Of a stretch of DNA of 64,000 nucleotides, positions 41,640 to 53,227 are shown in pieces. The stretch's first letter is position 1; every line of letters begins with the position of its first letter. Made by a program: the position numbers and the translations under genes. The notes below the pieces were generated by a model that saw only the letters and a program-made list of their open reading frames with translations, was not told the origin of the DNA and made no database searches. This stretch comes from Capsicum annuum (taxonomy: Eukaryota; Streptophyta; Magnoliopsida; Solanales; Solanaceae): contig NC_061116.1 in the NCBI RefSeq assembly GCF_002878395.1, forward strand, positions 120,008,692-120,072,691, written 5' to 3'.

Positions 41640-41843
41640 TTATGTTTGTTGAAATGCTATGTCATAGCATTTCTTAGTTATTTGTTTAAACCTTATTAAT
41701 TCTTCTATATTATTTTTAAGGTATACTATATTCTCCATATTTCTGGTTTCTATGTAGTAAGTAGATTCTTTTTCATTAGTGTTTCTATTAATCTTATTTG
41801 CTCTATCTTTTCTCCAATATTCTAAGTATTCGTAGTTTATCAT
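41640..41843 (-). pseudogene. EPRV small ORF C (copy D, proximal)
   Basis: Homologue of 17025-17231. The middle (KDRANKINRNTNEKESTYYI) is out of phase with the other copies because of compensating one-base indels, then the normal end KCYDIAFQQT returns. The frame is open but the protein altered. Confidence 0.6.
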
Positions 41844-41879
41844 TTTATGCAATTGTAATTGTAATTTTATAAATTTTTG

Positions 41880-42143
41880 TGTAATAATTTATTCTAGTTG
41901 TACTATATTTGATATGTAATTCTATGTTATCTATGTGGCCAATTAACATTTGTTGTTCATGTATAGATAATTTTCCATTTGGATTATATAAACTATCATT
42001 TGTACCTTTTTTTTCTAAGGTTAGCTTTATTCCAAGTAATTTTTCTTCTAATTGTCTTCTTTCTCTTCTAAGCTGATTTCTGTTATTAATTTCTCCATAT
42101 AGCCAACTTTATCTTTCTCTAATTCTTTTATTATATTCTAACA
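41880..42143 (-). pseudogene. EPRV small ORF B (copy D, proximal)
   Basis: Homologue of small ORF B. TAA replaces the Gln codon after RIRER (AGATAAAGTTGG against AGACAAAGTTGG), and IRR has changed to NKR. The remainder is open to ...IDNIELHIKY. Confidence 0.65.
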
Positions 42144-42153
42144 TTTTTATTTT

Positions 42154-42390
42154 TTAATCTGTATAATATCCTTCTGAATAGTAATTATCTAGGTATGAAT
42201 AGTAGCTACTATCATTTAAGTGTATTTGTTCTAATTCATCTTCTATCCAATTTTCTAATTCTTCATCTTCAATATCAAATACCTTTTTCCATATAATTTT
42301 CTTTATATCTACTATCTCTATATCCTGAAGTACATATAAAATAAGTATCTTAAATTCATCTATCATTTCATCAGGTAAATAATTATTCAT
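42154..42390 (-). CDS. EPRV small ORF A (copy D, proximal)
   Basis: 78 codons, open, as in the other two copies (YVLQDIEIVDIKKIIWKK, WIEDELEQIHLND). With 32438-32674 it marks the two ends of the over-length viral segment. Confidence 0.6.
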   Translation of the reverse strand: MNNYLPDEMIDEFKILILYVLQDIEIVDIKKIIWKKVFDIEDEELENWIEDELEQIHLNDSSYYSYLDNYYSEGYYTD

Positions 42391-42450
42391 TTTTCATATG
42401 ATACTATTTTTCAAAATATTCTCTCCAATCATATACATAACAAAATATGA
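42391..42450 (-). promoter_or_regulatory. EPRV copy D: leader end at an inversion joint
   Basis: Minus-strand leader (matching 16425-16484) that stops at TATGATCAT. On the other side the plus-strand leader of copy E starts (CATGTTAGTTACTTTATAG, matching 16174). The shared TCAT is a short microhomology at the joint. Confidence 0.7.
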
Positions 42451-42613
42451 TCATGTTAGTTACTTTATAGTAGAATTATTCAAAGAATAGTATGTTAAGA
42501 AGTTTATTAGCAAAGTGGAAAAGAAGAAAAATTTTTAGAACTATGCCATCCTAAAGGTTAAACTGGTGAGGCAAAGAAGTCGTTATAGGGGAGTAACCGG
42601 AGTAGAGGCGCTA
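42451..42613 (+). promoter_or_regulatory. EPRV copy E: leader fragment
   Basis: Matches 16172-16336 of copy A up to AGAGGCGCTAT and then passes directly into the primer-binding site. The 900 bases with small ORFs A-C are absent. Confidence 0.75.
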
Positions 42614-42625
42614 TGGTATCAGAGC
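42614..42625 (+). other. EPRV copy E: tRNA-Met primer-binding site
   Basis: TGGTATCAGAGC, perfect, at the joint with the shortened leader. Confidence 0.85.
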
Positions 42626-42724
42626 TATGTTATTTAAAAAAATGAGAAGTTGTATGTATTTATTTAAGGATGAATATTTTGATAAAATTATATTTAGAGA
42701 TCCACCAAAATATTATAAATACAA

Positions 42725-42946
42725 ATGAATAATATCGACCAATCCCAAAAATATAAAGAACTAAAACAAATATTATTTGGGAAACGAAGAGAATTAAAAA
42801 TAAGAAAAGAAAGACTACAATATAACATAATTGTTGGAGTATGTCAAATATCAATAAAAGCACAAAAGGAAGAAGTATCATATTTAGAATCACAAATAGA
42901 TAGTCTAAAATACATATATCAACATGATCTATACACTATCAAGTAG
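42725..42946 (+). CDS. EPRV copy E: coiled-coil small ORF (73 codons)
   Basis: Open frame homologous to 41286-41507 (ILFGKRRELKIRKERLQYN, VSYLESQIDSLKYIYQHDLY). It is followed by a decayed start of the coat-protein ORF (AACTGAACAAATAAGAATTTACAATAGATG), and viral homology ends near 42990. Confidence 0.6.
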   Translation: MNNIDQSQKYKELKQILFGKRRELKIRKERLQYNIIVGVCQISIKAQKEEVSYLESQIDSLKYIYQHDLYTIK

Positions 42947-42999
42947 ATAAACTGAACAAATAAGAATTTACAATAGATGAAAAAACGTATAAAAAAAAT

Positions 43000-44262
43000 A
43001 TGAAATCTCCTTCGATAGAAATGAGTAAGTAGTGGTAAAAAAGAGTAATTAATAATGGTCTAAGATCAACCTCAGTCTAGTTTCCAAAATAATATATTTA
43101 GTTGCAGATGTCATAATTCAATAATAAGGGTGGTACGACTTTCATTTTTAAAGAATTAATTTTACAGTTAAGAAAAATAGAAATAAATTCCTTTTTAGAA
43201 AATATTAGTAGAATCAAAGTTTTAGTTGGAATCGTACCACTAAATAAACATGAATGCATCTAAATGTATGAATGTCATCACTAGTATCCAAACAATACAA
43301 TCATAAGCGTCTAAGCGTCTATAAACTGAAACCACAACCTTTCAAAGAAAAGAATACAAACCTAGTATCCAACCGGTATATTAACCCTGACCTTAGCCCT
43401 AATTAATAAATTAACAAGATATTAGGACTATAAACTGGGATACTAAGGTACATAAGGCATAAAGCTACTAGGAGGACCTAATCAGGGAAAATTGTCCAAT
43501 TCACTAAGTAATAAGGTAACTCTTATAGTAAAGGATCCATCATGTCAATCTATAGCTAAACAAGTCCATAATCAAAAACAATAAGATCCTATAACCATAA
43601 CAGGTATTTTAGGCTAAGGCTCAAATTATATTTGTATTCTAGATCCCCTAAATAAGTCAAGTCATGGTATTACTATGTATAAACCTACCTAGCATGTAAT
43701 CTATATATTACACCATCTCATAGAAAAAAATAGACCAGAGCCTACCTCATAGTTAAACTGCAATTTCAAACCATTCACGAATTATTCGTCTTTTCTCTAT
43801 ATGACATTAGAATGTCATTACATTATCAAAATCATAATCTATGGGTTAATACAGGTAAAATAGTACCTATATTTAAATAATGGACTCTGGGTTAAGATTT
43901 GGATCTAAAATAAGCCCATGAACCTACACATAAAATCTCAAAATTGGATCCGTCATTAGATCCCTCACGACTCAAGGAACATGTACCCAATATTTAGGCA
44001 TAATTTAAGCTCATTATCTCACTCAAATAAGCCCCAACATTAGAGAAATCAAGAACTTTTAATGGAGAAATTAAGAGAAGGAAAGCTCAAAACTTAGGAG
44101 ATTTGGATGCGATAAAGGTTGCCTTGACATTCTTGAGATAACCCCCACTTTATATTGATATTCCCAATATATTTATTGAGCTAAAAATATGTCCCAATAG
44201 GTTTGGAAATGGAGAAAATTTATTTGGGGTCGAGGGGGTTTCAATTATAAAAGGGCCAAAAC
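43000..44262. other. Unassigned stretch
   Basis: No ORF of note and no recognised element. The text from 43130 (GTCTAAGCGTCTATAAACTGAAACC, CCTAGTATCCAACCGGTA) has the look of the antisense strand of a gypsy LTR, but I found no terminal motif. Confidence 0.4.
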
Positions 44263-45500
44263 TATAATGACCCTCCAAGTCATTACCTGTATTTTCATGG
44301 CCTTTTTAATGCTTAGAGCTTTTCCATAGCTTCCCCAAGTTGTTTTTGACTTGCGGGATAGATAGTTCGGCCATATAGAAGTTTGTTAGTTTTAGTGTCA
44401 ATTTTCTATTTTGGAGATTTCACCGTTAAGAATTAGGAATCAGACCCAAACTTTAGACAAATGGTCTCGGATGCTAATTTTGACAGTTCCATTAGCTTTG
44501 AAATATTAATTTTCATCTAGGAGGACCCTTTGTTTGGATTCCAAGACTTTCAGACTCATTTTGGGCTATTAGGTGGAATTTGGTTAAAATGGCTCTTTGG
44601 GTATAGGAGCCACTTTTGATAGAAACAACCTTGGTTGGAAATTTTTCTGGAGCCATTGAGTCTATAATTTTGAATCTGGTAGGTTCATATAGTTTGTTTC
44701 CTCCATGATATTTTGAATGAATTTTGAATGTCTGATTAGAAAATTGGTAAATCACAAAGTTTGTTGGTGCAACGTCAACTTGTGACGACCAAAAATAACC
44801 TTCGTGTTTGCAAAGTTATTATCCTCGCGAAGGCCAAACTTATTATCCTTACATTCATGATGTGGACTTCGCATTCACAAATAGTAAGTTGGCTGATTAG
44901 TACGGGCTTTCTTTTTTGTGTTTTCAATAGACTAGCCATGTTCGCAAAAGGATAGCCCAATCATGGGTGTGTTCATGATGGGGTCTCCACGATTGTGATG
45001 AAGGGACCCTGGGTGTATTTAAAGTAGTGAAGCCCCATTTCTCCCCTATTTTTCCTAAGTCTTTCACCATTAAAAAACCTTAGATGCTTAGGGACTTTTG
45101 TAAAGCAATTATTGGGTGTCAGGAGTGATTTGGAGATGTTATTTTGGTTATTTTCTCACTATTATTTTAGTAATTTTTCAGCTAGCGTACAGTTATCAGC
45201 TACTCAGTTGTCAGCCTTCTAGTACCTCAGTTTACAAGACTATTCTAGAAACATATTGTACTCTTGGTGTTGCATTCTCAAATAATAAAATTACCCTCAG
45301 TTCATGCTCAGTATCTCAGGTCAACCATTTAGTCCTTATCTCCTATGCATGACGCTCTGTAGTTGCAGTCTCGTTATTTAAGACTAAGTATAGTTCAGTC
45401 TTACACACCCAGTATTCAGCTATCAGCTATTTAGTTAATTAGATAAGTTAGTGTATTTATGCACTCGCGTTCTGCACCCATGTAAATCTTTTTATTAGTA
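44263..45500 (+). repeat. Ty3/gypsy LTR fragment (5' part)
   Basis: Starts TATAATGACCCTCCAAGTCATTACC, a decayed TGTAATGACCC LTR start of the family whose minus-strand solo LTR ends at 60230. The following text (TTGACTTGCGGGATAGATAGTTCGG, and the GTTCGCAAAAGG.../CTTCGCATTCACAAATAG segment) is typical of such LTRs. The right limit is uncertain; the ORFs 44761-44955 and 45116-45352 are chance. Confidence 0.5.
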
Positions 45501-46635
45501 TCAGTTACAGTGCAAGAGACAGTCATTTCATCTTAAATAGTGTTCGTAGGCCCCAACTCATCTTACCAAACTTAGCCATGTGATGATTTTCTTATTCAAC
45601 TGTCTTGTTTAGACAAGGCCAATATTTCCTTGCTCCCTATAGTCATTAGAACTCTAGATAAAGAGTGTTGTAGAAACTCTTTAATTGAGCATAAGTTTTC
45701 AGCATGAGTTAGTCCGTAAAACCAGAAAGTCAATCTATCAGTCAGATGGACAAGTTCGCATAGTTTGGGTTTTCGTCCCTTCTATCTAGATATACTATCT
45801 TAAGCCTTATGAATATAACCATTCTAAGAGGAAACGACTAGATAGATGCAAGCTCAGCCCAGTTCATGTATAATGCTTCAATTTTAAATCCCAGATATTC
45901 AGTTAAGACTCAGCTTGTAGATGCCTTGTGCATCACTTCAGTTTCCTCAACGACTCAGCCAAGTCAGTATTTTTCAAGGAGCATAGCGTCCCAAGGGGGA
46001 GATACATTATAAATTCCTTAAGATTTCATAACATAAGCATGCCAATCTCTTTTCACGTAATGAATCTAGTTTGGAGTAAGGGGTACTCATAAGTTGACCC
46101 TCAAGATCCAACTTCAGTGGTACTCCATGTATTCAAGACTCAGTTCAATTCATAAAAATTCAATTCATGCTCCACGTTTCAGGCTCAGTTATGTCCTCAT
46201 GTTCCCATTATGCATACTCCTAGCATAATCATGGGTTCACCGTATTTATGGCTTAAGTAATGGGTTTTTCTTGCACTTACTCAGTTCCATGTTCAAATTA
46301 CCATTACAAACCTGGTATTCAGTTCATTCTCAGATTTCTATTATAAACTTGGTACCTTTGCCCTAATATGTTCTATCGCATGCTCATGAGTCGGTTCAGT
46401 TATGTATTCACACATCAGATATGCGTGAGTAGCTTATCAGTACTCTCAGTCATGCATTCATGTATCAGCTTAGTCATAAAATCATGCATCAAATATGCAT
46501 GCTCAGTATGAATCTCAGTAATGTCAGCCAGGTAGTCATGTTTTCATTGTTAATGTTAAGTATGAACTTCAGCTTATCATTCTTCCCATTTCAGTTAGTC
46601 TCATTAGAGGATGAATGTTTCCAAGGGGGAGATAT
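45501..46635 (+). repeat. 3' untranslated part of a Ty3/gypsy element, ending in polypurine tract
   Basis: CAGTT-rich text that ends TCTCATTAGAGGATGAATGTTTCCAAGGGGGAGATAT directly before an LTR start: the usual junction of gypsy 3' region, polypurine tract (46621-46633) and 3' LTR. A second polypurine-like CCCAAGGGGGAGATAC is at 45990-46005. No polyprotein precedes it, so the element's coding part is deleted. Confidence 0.6.
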
Positions 46636-49454
46636 TGTAATACCCCGTACTTCTACCTAGCTTAAATTCATTCCAAAAATGTTAAAGACTTGTTTCAAAT
46701 ATGAATCCACTTTTATACATATGGTATTTTCAAGATTTTCACTTTTTTTCATGTGAAAAATTCAATAAGCTTTCCATCGATACCAAATTCGCCCAAATCC
46801 AACACCTAGGTAAAGAGTTAGAGCCTTTTTAGTGAGATAGTGTATCACCTGAGCTATCAGCGCATCGCGGAGCAGGTCAAAATGGAAATCATCAAAATCC
46901 AGTGAGCCTCCGTGATGATAGTGCGTTGTTCCAGGGCTCAAATTCAGAATCGTCCTTTTTCCAGTGTCTCAGCGTGATACCACCTCATCGTGGTAAACTT
47001 CTAGGTCCCATACAGTATTACAACTCTATTTCACCATGGAGCACCATCAGCCTAGTTCCTAGTTCCCAATTGGCAATTTCTAATGACACGGCGCGATAGA
47101 ACCGCGTCGCGCCATCCTGCCAAATCTAGAAATTTTCTTAGAAATAAAATACGCATCCAAGGGTTAAAAAGGTCAATTTCCCACCCCTATATATACCCAA
47201 TAACACGTGATTTAGTTATTCTTCACCCAAAATATACTAGTGTCTCTCAAGTTTCTCTCAAGAATAAGCTAGGGTTTCTATTGGGGATTCAAATTCAAGA
47301 AGGTTTCACCATCAATCCTCAAGAAATCACATCCCAGGTATGCATAGTGTTCATTCATGGGTTCTTTTCATCCATGAAGCCCAAGAATATCTTTTTTAAA
47401 GTCAACATTTTAGATTTTCTTTATGAACTTCCTGTTGGGTTTATTTTGTTTATGTTGAGAATGATCAATTGAATTTAAATCCATGTTGGGTGATTAATGT
47501 TTTGTGGAATTGATTTGTATAGATGTATATTCATGTGAACCTATGATTAAACCCTAGGATGTTGAAATTAGATATTGAATCATGATGTGTAATTATTGTA
47601 TAATGGTGTCTACATATATTATGCCTATCATGTGTTTGATTAAATGCCGATATGAAGGAAAAGTGCCCAACTAGCATGATATTATGAAATCCCCATGTTT
47701 GTACAAGTTTATGTATATCACATATTTGATCAAGTGCTTCAATATATGAATTATGAATTGTATTATTGGTCATGTGTTCACATAAGTCATGTTATGTCAG
47801 TTTTTTTCCATCAAGTCCTGGGGGTACTTGTACCCAATAATTTAGCTATGTGACTAGAGCCATGTCACGTTTTAACGATACTCTCAATAAAGCTACGATC
47901 CAAAGAACTCAGTCAGTTATGTGACTTAGGAAAGTTTAGTAACCTCAAAAAATCTCAGCAGTTCAGTAATCTCAATGATTTCAGTACTCAGTGATCTTGG
48001 GAACTTCAGTAATCCTAGTACTCTCAGTAACTTTAGTACTCTCAGTCAGTCCTTAGATCTCAGTAGTATTCCGTCAGTCCACGAAACTAAGTGAACTCAG
48101 CTCAGCTCATCTAAGCAATACCATCAGCATCAGTTTAGTTCAATTAATCAGTTCAGTTAATAATGATCAGTCTATTCATATGATAGTAGGAGTAAGAACC
48201 GAGTAAGCCCAAGGATGGGAACTCACCTGTTATTTTAAGGGTGTGATTCTTAGAAGTCATCCTTGCATTCAGAACTATGTAGCTAATGTAGGTTGAGACA
48301 TCATAGCCTGTTATATGAGGGTAGATGAGGTGGCCTAACTTGATATATGAGGGTTCCCACCGTTCTCATTAGAGTAACCTGTTATATGAGGGTCACTCAC
48401 AGTTGTCTTTACCAGTGGTGTGGTATTGACACCCTTCCAGTCAGGGAAGAGATTGGATCCCAGCTTAGCTATAATGGAATATATGGGGCATGTCGGTTAG
48501 ATGACTACTTCCCACAGTCACAGTTTCAGTCTCAGGCTCAGTAAAAGAACTTAGTTAGTTCTTTAGATTTTAGAACAGTTAGATACAGTCAACTCAGATA
48601 TAGAACGGAACTCAGATATCTCCATCAGATTCAGGACTATCAGATATATTCATTCATGTTATCAGTTATAACAGTTATCAAAACTTATGTCATCAGTATT
48701 CATCTTTAGGACTGTCAGATACAGTCAACTGACCAGTTCTTCATAATCAAAACTGTTAGACACAGTTATTCATGTATCAATCTCATAGTATCAGTCCCTC
48801 AGTTATCCTTAATTCCATGTTATTAGTAAAACTCAGTAGTCACAACTCAGTAGTTAGTCTTAGCACGATCTCAGTTATAGTTACATCTGCATGCATGTAT
48901 GTATTCTCATGTTCATGTTAGTCAGTCAGTTAGTATTATTCATGCATATGAGCCTACTGCATTCAGCCTACCTTACTTGCATACCAGTATATTCAAAGTA
49001 CTGATGCATTTGTGCTATAGTGTCTTATACCATAGGTTTAAAAGCACGAGCTCTGGAGAACCAGTAGCATCCTAGTTCAGCTATCAAAGTTAGCAGTGAG
49101 TCCTCATCCTTCAAGGACATGATGATCTCATTACTATTTCAGTTTTTAGTTTATTTTAGTAGTTGGAGTTAGTTGGGGACATGTCCCATCAACTCCTTAT
49201 TCAGACAGTTTAGAGGCTTTCAGACTACAGTATGTTCAGACAATTATCTCAGTTGATTTGGTATTGTTATACCATACTTTTTAGTTATGTACTAGCATTG
49301 AACCTTATGGCCTTTCAGTTTATGTTTCCGCATTTATGATATTATTACTATTATTCAGTGCTTAGTTTACAGATATTAGTTTTGGGTTAGCTTGTGGTCC
49401 TTCGGGGTCATGGGCATCGTGTAGCGTTTTGGGTACCAGATTCAGGGCGTTACA
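46636..49454 (+). repeat. 3' LTR of the CAGTT-rich Ty3/gypsy family (2.8 kb)
   Basis: TGTAATACCCCGTAC at the start and ...CAGGGCGTTACA at the end. Same family as 4251-6972 and 53228-56233: shared TATATGAGGGT-type internal short repeats (48240-48400), GACATGTCCCATCAACTCC, TTCAGACAGTTTAGAGGC, and TTAGCTTGTGGTCCTT...GGGTACCAGA. ORFs 46902-47099, 47083-47472 and 48347-48544 are chance. Confidence 0.8.
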
Positions 49455-50183
49455 TTAGAGAGCCCTTTTAGGTAGATTTTTTCTTGTCTCCCCTCATACC
49501 GAACTAGATTGAGACCCTAGAACTACTTTTGGATACTTTATAACATAGGATGGAATTATAAAGCCATAGCCTAGGTTTTAGGTTTGTGCTTGCCTTAGCA
49601 TACATTTTTGGGACTATTAGCAGGCCCCACCATCATTTCTTTAGGTAGTATGCATAGTTAAGCTTCTTATAGATTTAAAAAGCCTTTAATTTGTGAACTT
49701 AGATTAAAATAATGGACCTTGAGATGAATTAGGAAATTTAATGGACTTTAGTTTTATTACTCAAAATAATATGACCTATTGGCTTCTCGAACCATACTTC
49801 TATAATTGGTGGTTAATTTTGCTTCTCTTATTGACTTAATCGTATTACCTGGTGGTTATATAAAATGGAGTAGGAGAGAATTAATCATGTTGGAGTATTA
49901 TGATACTTGGTCTAATTAGTCTAGTTATGGTTCAAATCTACAATTTGTAGCTCCTCTAATATTAATTATATTGGGTTCATGTATGACATATTTATTACAT
50001 GGAACTTCATTACTAGTGCTGGTTTAAGTCCAACATTCATGAACTTTATGTAAGAGTTCTACTTTAAGTTTAGATTTATGGTTCAAAGAGAGTTCCAGGT
50101 ATATTGTTATATGCGGGTACATATTATGATTTTTATTAATGTATTTCTCCTTGTTTGTAACTGTCAAGCTTATGGGGGCTCGG
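49455..50183. other. Unassigned stretch between LTRs
   Basis: No open frame and no recognised element. The last bases CAAGCTTATGGGGGCTCGG resemble a polypurine tract before an LTR, but no coding remnant supports that. Confidence 0.4.
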
Positions 50184-51517
50184 TGATGTACCATAGTTTC
50201 ATGACACTTTTAATTCTTAAAATAAGGAAATTATGAAAGAACTTAGGTATTCTTGTTGTATATGATGTATTTTTTGTTGATTTTGTAGGAAAACAAGATT
50301 CAGAGCAAAAACTAAGAAAGAAGGATGAAAATTAAGTTGAGTGGTGACCTATGACTCATGGGTGGAACCAACGAGGCATGAGTGGAGTCACGACTTAGAG
50401 ATCTAAAGCTAAAAAGTGAAGTCTAATTCCCATGAAGTGACCTATGATCTATGACTCCAACACATGACTCATAAGTTAGAGTTATGAGTCAACTACTGAA
50501 ACTTTATGTTGAGCCTTATTTCCATGATTTCAAGTCACAACTCATGGGTTTGATCAACGACTTAACCAATAATTCATAGGTGCCATCGACCTTCTTCTTT
50601 ACATAGTTTAGGATAGGATTTTTTTTGTATCTATAAATACTACCTTGATGTTTTATTATTAGTTTACGTACTTTATACATTTTTTATATTATTTTGAGGT
50701 TCTGAGATACATTATTGATCTTAGAATCACTGACATTAATTTTTAAGGTTTGTAATCAAGTTGAGATTTTAGTTTTTCATCTTATTCTTGTATGTACAAA
50801 ATTATGCTTCATCTATGGAATTTTCTTATGTGCTTACGATCACGGGCAACCTAACTCCATAACTAGGGTTGTGAGAACCATGCTGAATTAATAAAGCAGG
50901 TTAAGTGCGAGTCATTCCAAATCTGTGTTCTTCAATATATTGGTATTTTATTTTGTTTGATTACTTTCTTGATGGTGGTCAACATTAGGAACTTGCCTAT
51001 ATTCTAAACTTTCTTAAGAGAGAGGTAGAGATTAAGAAAAGGAATAATGATAGTAATTTAAATCTACCAACCTTTATCTATTAACTTAAGCCGTAACTAG
51101 GATAGTTAATATGTCACAAAATAAGGGTTACTAATGCCATGCTCTGAGTCTACGAGGAGATGAGCGAAATTCACCCAAACCAAGGTTTAGATATGATTAG
51201 ATGATACATATCTTGTTAAATTTTGCATACAAGGCATCAGGATAGTTTGTTAAGTATGAACAACCTGTGGAATTATGAAGTCATGGGGAGCACAATTCTA
51301 GTGGTTGTCTCATATTGATTATACTATAATTATCCAATAACTGTTTCAATTATAACCTACTTTTACAAACTCCCTTTTATTTACATAATTTTCCATTACA
51401 TCAATAAACTCTTGACAAACTTTTATCCTATTTCTTATAGGATTGACCCTAATAGGTTCTATATTTGTTTGACGACCTCTTTATACTTTGTTGAGAGGTG
51501 TAATTTGGGAAACATCA
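50184..51517 (+). repeat. 5' LTR of Athila-like element (1.33 kb)
   Basis: TGATGTACCATAGTTTCATGACAC ... GGGAAACATCA. Pairs with 61470-62820 along its length (ACTTTT(A/G)AT(T/G)CTTAAAATAAGGAAATTATG near the start, GAGCTGAGTG/GAGATGAGCG and CATGGGGAGCACAA/CATGGGAAAAACAA further on, TTATTGAGAGGTGTA at the end). The two LTRs have diverged by many substitutions, so the insertion is old. Confidence 0.85.
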
Positions 51518-51522
51518 AATTT

Positions 51523-51540
51523 TGGTGCAACTATTGGGGA
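51523..51540 (+). other. Primer-binding site of Athila-like element (tRNA-Asp type, decayed)
   Basis: TGGTGCAACTATTGGGGA, compared with TGGCGCCGTTGCCGGGGA, the tRNA-Asp complement used by Athila/Tat elements. Six bases after the LTR end. Confidence 0.7.
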
Positions 51541-53222
51541 ATATGGTTATGAATTGATAGATTAAGTTTGTTGAAATTGCTGGTTTCGTTTGTTGATCTC
51601 TGCTTCTCTACTATTTCTAAGGAAGACACCGGTTTATGCCCAGTACTTGGAGTCAAGAAAATCCCCCGATTCCATTTAATTTGGAACTTGAGAGAACTCT
51701 ATGACAAAATTAATAGATGGAAAGAGATAACATTCATAATTGTGGATCCTTGATCGAAGGGGTTCATCATGACCCAACAATATTGAATCGACCACTTCAA
51801 CCTGCTTTTCAGGAAACTACAGATAAAGTTACATCTCACCTAATGGTTGAGAAAAATACTAGGCAAGCAGCTGGCCGACGAACAGCTAGGGGGAAAGAGC
51901 TAGAGAGGAAGAAAAAGGTCGTTAACCCACACTTGAAAGGAACTAAATGAGAAGAAATAGATGACAACAACTCATCTAAAAATATCTACTAGTGTATGAT
52001 AATCCAGATAAAAATTTGAGGTATGTTAAGCCAATTGAAATAGGTGCAATCATTCCTCCTGAATTCCCCAAGTTACCAAGTTTGATATTATGAGTGTTAT
52101 GATCTAATTGCTGAATTTGAATAGGGTGTTGGCTGGACAGCCTACTGATGATGCAAACATGCATATAACAGATTTTGTAGGGATCTGCACTTCATATAAT
52201 CTGCCTGAGGTGAGTCAGGAATCTATAACACCGAAGTTATTCCCATTCTCTCTGTCAAGGAAGGCAACTTTACAGTTAGGTAAGATACCTCATAGATATA
52301 TCACCACTTGGATGAGTTGAGGACACAATTCTTTTCATCGAATCTTTCTACTATATATAATATAGTAATTGATGGATGAGATCTATAATTTCACACAGTT
52401 ACGTTTAGAGGCACTATATGAGACATTGTTGAGGCTCAAGAAAAAAATACAAAATGTCTCAAATCACGAAATCTTAGGGAGAAACATGATTGAGATATTA
52501 TACAGGGCCTTGAATTCTAAAACCAAGGCAATAACTGATACTACTATAGAAAGAGCCTTCATGAGTCTTTGCTGGGTACATGCTTCTGAAATCTTAGACC
52601 GGATCACAAAGCTAACTACGACTGGTATACTCGGGGGGAAGATAGATAGGTTGACACTTATGCAATTGGTACTTCTACTAAACCAAGAACATTAGATGAT
52701 ATAGTGGCTCAAGAGGTAGCATAACTAAGATCTGAAATTGATCTGCATACAAAGCAATTTGTAGCAATTGGAGCAAAAAAAGTAAATGTAGTGGGTTTAT
52801 GAGGTAAGGATTCTAGACATAAAGAGTCAGATTCTTAGAAAGAAGCTACGTATTTGGATAGAGAGATGGCAGGTTTCTGAGCCAAGGGATAGGGTTATAA
52901 TTAAGATAATTGGAACCTGAGAAAAGGTGCTCAAAGTAAAAATTACTATAAAGACAGGTATAGGGACAGGAGTAGAGAGCATGATGGTGACTGGAGGAGG
53001 AAAAATAGCCATAAGAAAATAATGAACTTTGTGTTCCACTAGGGAACTGAGATGCTGAGTTTGAGAATTCAAGAATAGAAACATTGTTTGCAAATCTTTT
53101 GAAGGTTTTTGAGAACTAAGAGAGTTTCCTTAAGGAGATTAAGGCCAATATTTTGGGTTTAAGACAGAATATAGATTCATAGGAAACTACTATTAAGTAG
53201 CTTGAGCAACAATTTGGGTAGA
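51541..53222 (+). pseudogene. Athila-like gag (broken)
   Basis: Gag of the 50-62 kb element. Order: leader/N-terminus (51568-51950, with a basic KNTRQAAGRRTARGKELERKK stretch shortened here), then the gag core: TDDANMHITDFVGICTSYNLP and SITPKLFPFSLSRKATLQLG (52108-52320), then a frame with GRNMIEILYRALNSKTKAITD (52369-52695), which matches the YNGLN...DAAAGG region of Athila gags. After 52700 it decays, with a Lys/Arg-rich remnant to 53222. The solo LTR at 53228 splits it from the protease. Confidence 0.78.
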
Positions 53223-53227
53223 TGTCT
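53223..53227. repeat. Target-site duplication of solo LTR 1 (left)
   Basis: TGTCT, repeated exactly at 56234-56238. Confidence 0.85.

Noticed and set aside
46636..49454. A third solo LTR
   Set aside because: A polypurine tract and element-type 3' text directly precede it, and the flanking bases (GATAT and TTAGA) do not match, so it is a 3' LTR of a truncated element.
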